A DNA stretch of 28,121 nucleotides from Paramacrobiotus richtersi. Taxonomy: Eukaryota; Tardigrada; Eutardigrada; Parachela; Macrobiotidae. The notes beneath the pieces are model-generated. The model had not been told where the DNA came from. It was given only the letters and a program-made list of their open reading frames with translations, and did no database searches. Location of the stretch: assembly GCA_034698045.1 (NCBI GenBank), contig JAQGAU010000441.1, forward strand, positions 1 to 28,121, in the 5' to 3' direction. Shown here in pieces: positions 20,308 through 28,121 of this stretch. Each line of letters starts with the position of its first letter. Position 1 is the stretch's first letter. The position numbers were made by a program, and so were the translations under genes.

Positions 20308-21672
20308 TTAATCGACATCCAACACATTGGTTACAGTGGCTACTTCGTTGATAGTCTTTAGGTGCGTTCCATTAATTTCCACGACACTCCATGCATTTCC
20401 CGAACGATTCGGCACGAAATATTGCGCCCATAACTTGTTGCCAGCGTACAGCTGAACGGTGGCACCGGAGTTGGCCATATCCCGCGGAGTTCCGCTGCGA
20501 GCTTTACGTATCAACTGCCAATCGGATACGCTAATGCGGTAAATGCCTGCTAGCTGCTTCTCAATTAGGACGCTGTGGATCTCCCACGAATCGACTTCGT
20601 ACCGCACGAAACTACCCGGTATGCATTTTGTTACAGTGTTGATGTGGGCGCGTTCGGACCGGCTTTTGACAGGACCTCGAACAGGGAGGGGCAGATAAAA
20701 TCTCCTAGATTCGTCACCTCCTAGTGACACAATTCGAATTTCGCCATTGTTCAGGATCGGTGACAGTACCCTCCGGCCACTCTGTCGACTTTTGCCCCCA
20801 ACAATGATCACCGTGAACGGCACTGTTATGTAGCCGCTCTTGGAGGCTGTCACTGTGTAATGGCCCCCGGGAAGGGTCACACTCCAAGCGCCATCTGCCA
20901 TCGTTGTAACACTTTCTACAACAGTCCCGGTGTAACTGTTCATATCGGTCCGGAAATCTAATATTACGCTGTCTAAGCCAAAGTAATGCTCTGAGACAAT
21001 GTGAAACGTTCCCGTTGCTGTTCCAGGTCCGACAAAGGCCCCAAAGCGTCTGGGAACGAACGATAAAGGCTCCATGTACGTATTAATCGCATCTGAGTGT
21101 CCATCCGCCTGCACATTTGGGAGAGTAATCGGGAAGTATCCTGCCACCTCGAAGGTAACCGCCAACTGCAGACCATTAATTCTTTTTGGCAAAAGCAGCG
21201 AAATTACGGCAAATGAGTTTGTTATTCCGGTAAACTCTTGGTCCTCGCAGTCTGACATATGCTCCAGTCTGCCGACAAACCGTACGCTAGCGGCAATAAG
21301 TTTGTAATTAAATGGCCACGAAGTATCAGCGTCTCTGATGACCCATGTGGCATTCCATTTAGGTTCCAGAGCATGGAATCTCGCCGTGTGCATGTCTGCA
21401 ATGCAGGAGCGAGAGTTACGTACGTTACAAAGAACAATACAACTGTTCTCGCAGTTCCTAGCGAGCGGCTTCGCTTTGACTAACGAAGTAGATCTCTACT
21501 TTACGCGGCTACACAGATAAGTAATTCTCAAACGGAAGAAGAGAGCAACCAGTAGAAAGCGAAATATATGTATGTACACATAGAAATATATTATGTATGT
21601 AATGAGGACGTTAAGCGCATGTATTAGTAATAAAGTGCAGAAAAACGACAGACATGAGAAAAAGCAAAGCAT
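20308..21672 (-). CDS. Secreted protein: carboxypeptidase-regulatory-like domain plus YfaP/DUF2135-like tail
   Basis: The main exon runs 20308-21495 (395 codons plus stop) from a possible AAAGTAG acceptor. An in-phase exon at 21580-21672 supplies MLCFFSCLSFFCTLLLIHA, a plausible signal peptide, for a 426-aa model; alternatively translation starts at the ATG at 21393. A cysteine-bearing N-terminal region of unknown type (about residues 40-185) precedes a beta-sandwich at about 189-265 with DGAWSVTLPGGHYTVTASKSGY, the classic carboxypeptidase D regulatory-like signature. The C-terminal part (about 276-415) begins LSPILNNGEIRIVSLGGDES and ends GATVQLYAGNKLW...AWSVVEING, the frame of DUF2135/YfaP-type domains, but the usual WG-x-x-P-x-DLD-x-H motif is eroded. 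Likely an extracellular binding or structural protein. One 1.2-kb exon is unlike its finely split neighbours, compatible with retroposition or horizontal gain. Confidence 0.65.
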
Positions 21673-23386
21673 GCAATCTGGTACATTATATATTACTTGT
21701 ACCCGTAAGACAGGTATGACCAGTAATGCCAGTCGCTGATGAGTAGCAATACAGCAACAAAGAAAAGTTTTCGCAATGACCCCGACTTGCGCTGCTCGGC
21801 TTCCATAGGCCCGTGTTCTTATAGTGCATGGTTGTATCAATGACTCGGATATTGGTAGAACCCAGGATTCAACAATAACATCAACAAAAAAGCAATCCGT
21901 TCAAATCAAAAATTTGCTCCAGTTACTTCGACATGGAACCGTACTCGTACTCGTAATCAACTGAGCAATGAGCATTACCACGCATGATTTCTGTAAACTC
22001 AAACATTGAAACAGGGATCGGCTTTCACCCGTTTTCAAGAACATTGCCGATTTCTTTAAACATCAAAACAGCAGTTTTGCACCGAGTTCCGAACGACTAG
22101 CCCGCCAAAGGAACGAAATGACAATGCAAACAGTGCAAAAATATTTTTAATATAAGCAATTTTTCTTGTTGCTATAATTTTTACCAAGCATCGATCCGTC
22201 CAACCGAGGCCTATGGTCATCCGTTAATCACTGTGGTCTACAATAAGCCTTTTATGTATACGTGCCCCCAGATGTTTCTTATGAAAACAGGGGTAGTTGA
22301 TTACGAAGCTCAAGTTTGTTTTTCGAATGAAGGATTTAACACACCACTGCACCAGCACTAAAAAATAGCTCAGCCAGTCTCTGGCTGCAAGTGTCGTAGT
22401 GTAGTGGCACACATGATCACAATGAAACTGCACCAAGGGTCTACCATTTTTTAGTCTACAATAACTTTCAGTCCCAGAACATCTGTCACGATTTGATAAC
22501 AGATCCTGATCCTAGTCACTGTGCTCTTTTGAATGATACTAACCAGGTCAAAATTGGAAAGGTACAATCTATGAATGTTGGACTGTGAGTATGCAAACCC
22601 ATTTGCAAAGTGTATAAGTATGCGCGTTTCTTCAGTAGACTTCTGTGCTGTGAGCAATACTGTGCCCTTTTCCTTAAACGTAACACACTATAGCTCATAA
22701 GATAGAGAATAAATTTGGTTAATAGCCCCAACGATTATTTTAAATCTTTTTCGAAAGATAGTTGTAGTCGTTTCTAGCCAACACTATACGAAGCCAAAGA
22801 GACGGTTGTGGCGAGCCTCTGCAACCCGACTATAACGGAGGAATCGCTCTCCGCTGAAGCTGGTGATGGCCACTTGGCGCTAATAAAACCGTAGGGTACT
22901 TTTGATATTATTTGATATTATTTGTCTTTAGTTGCGCAACCAGCTTTCCTCTCTGGTCAGTCTTCACACGGCTGTATCGTCTAGTATTAGCGGTACATTT
23001 TTTATGCCTAATGAAATTTGTAGTTTTCAAAAAGTATTATTCAAAAACAGAAGGGCTCCCGAACATAATGACGAATATACTTGTCGAAGTTCAAGCAAAT
23101 CGAACCATTTCGAAGAGAATTATCGTTATCCGAATGGAATACAATGTTCTTCTGCATCACTGGATCTGCCTCTAGTCTATAGAAGACCCTCGCTCCTGTC
23201 GATCAGCTCATGTCACCAGCTAGATGAGAGACTCGCCGTACTGAATTCCTTTCGTCCGAGTCAACTTCTGACAGCACGTGATGATATACTTGGCGTTGTT
23301 ACTAGTCAAAATTTTCTCCCTGGAAGGAGTGAACGTTACCACCTACCCACCCTGCTTTTGTAAATGTTCTTAAATAAAAGGGGCAG
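21673..23386. other. Mostly non-coding; possible small plus-strand exon pair
   Basis: At 22778-22890 a plus-strand exon after GTTTCTAG reads NPTITEESLSAEAGDGHLAL and ends in phase 2 at ACC|GTAGGG. A downstream exon after GTCTTTAG (from 22932) could continue in phase to a TAG near 23175, or, in another frame, 143 codons to 23363, just before AATAAA at 23373. There is no start codon, domain or further exon, so I do not call a gene. 21850-22740 holds nothing I can support. Confidence 0.25.
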
Positions 23387-25042
23387 TCAATCCAGAGAAA
23401 TGGACTGGGCCCCAAAGATGCATCCCAGCCTCGCCGGAAACAGGCTTCGAGTGTCCTTCAGTTTTTCGAAACGCAAAGTCTGCACTTCTTGCACCGCGAA
23501 AACTGGATTTACTATTTTCGCAAGTGGCAGTGCTCGTATCAATAGAAGTACTCCAGGTGACGTAAACCGATGGCCATACAGTACCTGAAAGTGCCGGCTT
23601 GTAGGATTCCGAACCGGCCATCAGCGGATTCAACTGGCCGGGTTTCATCTGTGAAAATGACCATCATCACAATCGCCACGCGTATGGATAACAAATTAAT
23701 TGACTAATATATGTTAAAAGGGTCTTATAAGCTATTTATTAGCGACTGTTGGTTCTTTTGCTCCATTCCCGAAGTACCACCACATAACCTAATCCCAAAT
23801 AACGGCCAATTTGCACACTTGCATGGACTGTGGCAGGCTGATTAATCTGGTACTATCAAATTTCAGGATACGTAAGTAGCCGATGGCACACTTCTTCTTG
23901 CATACAGCGACAAGATGCAAATTAGGGGGGTTTTTACCTGTTCAATCCACCGTGCACTCGCATACTCGCTCACGGCTGCGGCGGTAAATCTGTCTGCTGG
24001 GTTCGTGTCTATGCATCCCTTGATAAGAGTTTTCAAGTGCTTCGGGACAGATGATGATGGAGTCACCGGCACGTAGCCATCTCCTATCTTAAACAAAATC
24101 TGTGCACTTGTTGTATGTTCTGTAATGACGAACGTATCGGTCCGAAAAAAACTTTTTTTCTGCATGAGTTTGGTTGTATTTCCAGCCGCAACGTTTGCCA
24201 TATCTAGAATAACACAACCCAGACTCCACACATCGGCTTTCCTGCCGGGATTTGTGAGTTCCTGTTTCAGAAAGCGAGCAGCCATTTCCGGTGCCATGTA
24301 CCTAGCCGTGCCTCGCACATGCGTAACATCTGCAGACTGCGTAATACTTCGCTCCATTTCAGCCCGATCGTCCAAATCAGCAATAAGTAGTCGGAACCTT
24401 GACGGCGCGAAAAGCTTCTTTAAAACGTTTGCGGGTTTGATATCTCCATGCATAATATTATGGTGATGTAGATATTTTAAACCATCAGCGAGTTGTTGTA
24501 TGTAGAAGACCATGTCTTCCGAATTTAGATGGGCTTCTCCAAGCAACACTTTGTCGAATAACGAGGCCAAGTCACCGTCTAGGTTAACAATACAGACATG
24601 GATGCTAAAACGTCATTCCTGGCCAAGTGTATGTGAAATGTAAGAAAGCGAATCCGTATAGCTCACCTGGAACGTATTCCATTGCAATGCTAACAATACT
24701 GTTGTACAGGTTTTTTCTTATCTGGATTTGATAGTAGGGCAGAATGTTGACATGCCTGAGATTTGTGAGTGACTTCCAGCGTTGGAGGATCGACTTCGTT
24801 TCCTGATCACGAAGCACCCGCTCCATGTCTCTGTTGGTGAGGGTAATCTCTTTTACTGCAACATACTCATTCCGATCTGTCGGAGTGAGCACTTCTCCAT
24901 CTTCCAAGGGCGACTTCTCTGCTGGCTTTTCGACGCTTGCTTTGAAGACCGATCCGAACGCACCACGCCCGATAAGTTCCGCTTTGGAATACTTCAAAAA
25001 AGTATTGCCAAAACATTGGGCAAGAACGCCGTCCTCGTCCAT
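23387..25042 (-). CDS. Protein kinase, paralogue of the kinase-propeller gene, 401 aa
   Basis: Exons 24667-25042, 23938-24578, 23585-23648 and 23387-23511 join in phase to a 401-aa protein. I start at MDEDGV (ATG at 25042) because it aligns with the paralogue's MSETDTV. Kinase landmarks: GRGAFG (25-30), VAVK Lys64, HGDIKPAN (169-176), ADLDD (192-196), RGTARYMAPEM, ADVWSLGC. As in the paralogue, HRD is HGD and DFG is DLD, while the catalytic Lys and both Asp residues remain. Intron 1 falls at the same place in both genes (phase 1, directly after MEYVP / MEFVT), strong evidence of common descent. After the kinase there is only a short tail of about 60 residues (MKPGQLNPLMAGSESY and KLKDTRSLFPARLGC) with no propeller. 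Likely a serine/threonine kinase by its general layout, substrate unknown. It is transcribed toward the first kinase from 10 kb away. Confidence 0.8.
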
Positions 25043-25331
25043 TTCTTTGCAGATAAACCAGCCATTCAAGTTTTCAACCACGGTACCAACTACAGATACT
25101 GCACTGTTGGTGTTTTCACTGCTCCAGTACGAGCCTGCTCGAATAGCCTTTCCAGTAACCGCGAATACTACACGGCTACAAAATTGACTGCAAACGTGGT
25201 AATCATTGCTGTCAAGTCCACAGGTGGTGCTCCCGATATGATAGTATTATTAACAATGACGATGCACCGATAGGACAACGTAAACGCGCACTGAAGTTCC
25301 AAGCAAAGATATCTAACAATTTGGCCCTCAC
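25043..25331. other. Divergent intergenic spacer
   Basis: Separates the start of the minus-strand kinase (25042) from the plus-strand small gene (25332), so it probably holds both promoters. I see no clear TATA box or other defined site. Confidence 0.35.
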
Positions 25332-25749
25332 ATGCTAGCTGTACGTGAAGAATCCCGCTATAATGTGTTATACATGAGTTTGTTAGCCGCTATAGTACTA
25401 CAGGAAACTCTGTCGACTAAACCAAGTGTTCAGTCTTTTCACGACGCGCATCCTAACGGTTTTCATACATGTACAGACAATTACCGGAATCCAGATACAG
25501 AGAATCACAGCCAAAATTGATCGTTTTTTAGATTCTGACGAAACTGACCGTGTGGTCATCTCAACAGAGGCCGCCTTAGATTATGTCCGCTCAAGAATGA
25601 CCACCGGCCGTGAATGCATCACGCCGCCGGTGCCTCCCTGTACGGGGGAGAACCAGAGGAAGCGGAGCGCAGAGGAGAGCGAAGCGAACCGCAAGCGACG
25701 GAAACAACAGCGAACTCGTTTCTGCAAGCGAAATAGTGTATTGTATTGA
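25332..25749 (+). CDS. Small protein with a basic C-terminal tail, two-exon model, 110 aa
   Basis: Exon 1 (25332-25425) starts with an ATG and reads MLAVREESRYNVLYMSLLAA; it ends in phase 1 at a weak donor CCAA|GTGTTC. Exon 2 (25511-25749) begins after an ATCACAG acceptor with the matching two bases and ends in TGA. Exon 2 has an acidic start (DRFLDSDETDRVVISTEAA) and a dense basic tail (RKRSAEESEANRKRRKQQR) that looks like a nuclear localisation or nucleic-acid-binding segment. No family recognised. The purine-rich sequence behind the tail could also give such residues by chance, and the donor is poor, so this is a modest call. Confidence 0.35.
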
Positions 25750-25803
25750 GTACCGGAAGCCGATCAACTGCAATCAAGATGTGCCGCGGATCCAGCTGGA
25801 ACC

Positions 25804-25828
25804 GCCCCTCCCCCTGCAGGGGAGGGGC
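25804..25828 (+). repeat. Strong GC hairpin after the small basic protein
   Basis: GCCCCTCCCC (25804-25813) and GGGGAGGGGC (25819-25828) form a perfect 10-bp stem around a CTGCA loop, 55 nt past the stop at 25749. It would be very stable in RNA and may be a 3'-UTR element of the gene before it. It is not a bacterial terminator: no T tract follows. Confidence 0.65.
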
Positions 25829-25849
25829 TTACTCTGAATGTGCCATTGT

Positions 25850-26700
25850 GTAAGGACTGTATCTAGACTGTATTACTATTATTGTATTACATAACTAGTA
25901 TTTTGTGTTATACAAAACACGATTATCGAAGGATAAATAGGAACAACGAAAATGACCAAACAGGAAGAAAATGTGTACCTCTAGGTAGCAAGACTATTTT
26001 GAAAAAAAAAGCCGAAATGAAGTTATACCAAAGCGCATACGTATATACATAATAAACAGAAAACAACTATGTCTGGAAAAGTTATAGATGGAAAAACTTG
26101 TACTACGAGCAAAATAAATAAATAAATGCTTCAAATTTCTGTTCGTTGTGGAGGATTTGAAGACGAAGATTACAGTCAAATACAAACAACACCGGTTTGT
26201 ATTGTTTGTAGTTCTGGTATTGTTCTGAATACCGAAAAAAGTTCACATTCAGTTCACACCGCGTGAACCAAAGTTGTAGCGCCAGTGTGGCATTTGGATA
26301 TTCCGTGTGACCTTGAAAAAAGGCATATTATATCCTGTTACACGATTGACACAGAGAAATGTCCGTTATACAATACACAGACTCCATCTGTGTAATATTC
26401 TGCGTATTAATTCTGCGTACTGCTTACTGCCACGTGCTTAAACAATAGCTGGTTCCTCTACATTCGACTGTTTCAAGTGATACACGCAAGCTTGTTTATC
26501 CTTGGTTTTCTGGGTCCTCTTTGCCCCAAAAAATTCATTACTTTCCGACTTTATTTGGATTCAAAGGCAACCCGCAAATCTTATCCAGTATCTTCGGACA
26601 ATTATAAAAGGTAAATGCTGGAAATTACCTACCAAACACAGTCGTATTTTCCTGCCTTTAGTTTTCGTCTTCGTATTTTCAATTTCGCATTAACCGTCTG
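25850..26700. other. AT-rich region, no gene identified
   Basis: Contains an AAATAAATAAATAAATG run near 26113-26128 and short poly-A tracts. Frames here are brief and without signals. Confidence 0.45.
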
Positions 26701-26712
26701 TACAATTAACCA

Positions 26713-26882
26713 TTTGCTTTGCAGCCTTAATCAGTTTACTCTGCAGCGCTACTTATACTTTTTACTTTACACTGTTTACTCAGCAAATTTAACGCATTGT
26801 TTTGCAGCATTTATTAAACAACAATATTTTTTGCTTTGCAGCATTAGCTTTATTTTTCAGCGATAATCGGTTTGCTTTGCAG
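26713..26882 (+). repeat. Degenerate cluster of TTTGCTTTGCAG motifs
   Basis: TTTGCTTTGCAG or close variants end at about 26724, 26746, 26807, 26841, 26860 (TTTTTCAG) and 26882, spaced irregularly by about 20-60 bp and joined by CAT(T)TA-rich links. Each looks like a polypyrimidine tract plus splice acceptor. It may be a decayed tandem repeat or a set of competing acceptors; no exon follows clearly until 27239. Confidence 0.4.
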
Positions 26883-27238
26883 GTTTGCGTATGAGGGGTA
26901 TTACAGCGCCACCGAATCCCTTTTCTCTGCAAAAACCTGGAATGGATGCATGATTCTTCGGCCTTTACTTTAATTAACGGGTGTTTTTACTAAACATTTG
27001 TTGTTTTGTGTTTGTGGAGCAGTCGTACGCAGTTTTGGTGTGCAAAGTTGCAAATTCTACAAAATGCATTGTTCGTTGCTGTATACAGTACTGGAAAAAC
27101 CCCAATAAAAGTACTATGCGGTGCGGATTTTTGGTGAATAAAACGAACAGCCATATCCTATCACCGTTGCAATGTACGTGTTGCACATGTGACCTGCCAG
27201 TGAGCTATGTGTAAACTCTGGGCAGTGTGAGCTCACAG
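26883..27238. other. No gene identified
   Basis: A 77-codon plus frame (26981-27214) is rich in Cys (CKVANSTKCIVRCC; CTCCTC) but has no start context or domain and does not continue in phase into the exon at 27239. Confidence 0.3.
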
Positions 27239-27411
27239 TGAAGTTTTTGATATGCGAATGCTCATTCGCTGGTGATGACCGCTGCGGTTCACAACCGATC
27301 TTTAAAACAGTTCACAAATTGTACGTGTGTCGCTCTGGATACCGTGTACAGCTGACCAAACGGTTCAGCCAACTGCCGGGTGATTTCCATGATAAACACG
27401 GCACGTTACAG
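27239..27411 (+). CDS. Candidate internal exon of an unrecognised protein
   Basis: An acceptor GCTCACAG at 27231-27238 and a donor TTACAG|GTAACC at 27411 frame 173 nt that is open throughout in one phase (two leading bases, then 57 codons). The product has four cysteines (ICECSFAGDDRCG; YVCRSGYR) and QLTKRFSQLPGDFHDKHG. Composition and both splice sites look genuine, but no partner exons were found in the window; the rest of the gene may lie beyond the right edge. Confidence 0.4.
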
Positions 27412-27858
27412 GTAACCGTGCTGATTTTATAGGTGATGTTCTGTTGTAATAATGTTTCGCTAATATTCAATTATTACTATGACTAATATTGAATGCAGTA
27501 CATGCAGATACACCTCATATTAGCTCATAAGCTTTCGATGATTGTAATTATTGATTATGCGCCAGATGCGGGTAGCATGCTAGTAATGAGCAAGTAATCT
27601 CTCATTCAATAATTTCTCACTCATTCGATCGGCCGTGCGTGTCGAAGACGGTAATTAACGATTTCCTACTTAATTTTCCTTTGGTTATTTGGTAGTGTCT
27701 TCTCAAACAGAAACTGAAAAAATATGTGATATTAGGAACAATAAATAATCGTTATTTTTGCGGAGCGATTAACCGGGGCATGCAGAACTAGTGAAAGCAA
27801 TTAGATACGGTATTAGCACTTCGCTCTGGTCAACTGATGTGTGGTAGTTACGTTCGAC
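27412..27858. other. AT-rich spacer
   Basis: Short ATTATTACTA and CTCATTC repeats (27470-27630). No exon or RNA gene seen. Confidence 0.4.
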
Positions 27859-27987
27859 CTGTTTCAGTTGTTTCGTCTCCAACAAGGAAGCATATGTGCT
27901 TAGTGCTGCGTAACTGTTCCAAACAAGCACTGCTGTCAGCAGCAGTTTGTCCTGAGGCCGTTCCTGAGTCACAGTGTACCAGCGGAT
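27859..27987 (-). CDS. Candidate exon of a protein on the minus strand
   Basis: Acceptor GCATTTCAG (27988-27996) and donor GAAACAG|GTCGAA (27858) frame 43 codons in phase 0, reading IRWYTVTQERPQDKLLLTAV, then VWNSYAALSTYASLL. The second half is hydrophobic and could be part of a membrane helix. The open frame actually continues upstream to an ATG at about 28059 (MVNVFNIAMVYHC), so a first exon without the acceptor is also possible. Family unknown. Confidence 0.3.
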
Positions 27988-28121
27988 CTGAAATGCGGAA
28001 TAGTTTCGCCAAGATATAGTACAATGATACACCATCGCAATGTTAAAAACGTTGACCATTTTCTCCCTTCACGAGTAGGTGTGAGAATCTTAAAGACAAA
28101 AGAAAGACAAAAGACTAAAAC

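Noticed and set aside
22932-23363. 143-codon plus frame ending just before AATAAA
   Set aside because: It follows a fair acceptor but competes with another open frame over the same bases and has no upstream exon with matching phase or any domain.
1-28121. Retroviral, LTR or Polinton-like remains
   Set aside because: No long terminal repeats and no recognisable polymerase, integrase, capsid or envelope motifs were seen in any frame I read.

Overview
The window looks like nuclear DNA of an invertebrate animal. Genes are broken into short exons joined by small GT-AG introns (mostly about 55-120 bp), there are AATAAA signals, a tRNA-derived short interspersed repeat, and paired inverted-repeat elements without their own enzymes. 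Nothing points to a bacterial, organellar or viral genome. A tardigrade-like source would fit the compact introns and the lineage-specific secreted proteins and kinases, but I cannot prove it from sequence alone. Every exon model was built by hand from reading frames, splice sites and intron phase, so boundaries need transcript support.

Layout. 0-1 kb: CCAAT/CRE-type promoter cluster. 1.0-2.7 kb (minus): TPR plus Sel1-like repeat gene that looks decayed. 2.8-4.85 kb: two inverted copies of a tRNA-derived SINE. 4.9-6.7 kb: AT-rich, no gene seen. 6.9-9.2 kb: three minus-strand loci, two or three of them secreted: a 134-aa cysteine-containing secreted protein, a terminal exon of an unknown gene, and a four-exon cystatin-like secreted protein. 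10.6-13.9 kb (plus): a protein kinase fused to a beta-propeller-like C-terminal region. 14.2-15.5 kb (minus): uncertain coding stretch, then a well-supported 112-aa membrane protein in three exons. 16.2-19.2 kb: a gene resembling the N-terminal half of an alpha-1,3-fucosyltransferase, one exon of which is split by a 1.37-kb foldback DNA element with 41-bp tandem repeats; the whole segment is bracketed by a second pair of inverted repeats. 20.3-21.7 kb (minus): secreted protein with a carboxypeptidase-regulatory-like domain and a YfaP/DUF2135-like tail on one unusually long exon. 23.4-25.0 kb (minus): second kinase, paralogue of the first. 25.3-25.75 kb (plus): small protein with a basic tail. 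25.8-28.1 kb: mostly non-coding, with two candidate exons.

The most interesting items are the two divergent kinases with shared odd catalytic motifs (HGD and DLD in place of HRD and DFG), a shared phase-1 intron and different C-termini, and the foldback element sitting inside an exon with a 4-bp CGCG duplication, where removal of the element leaves an open reading frame.
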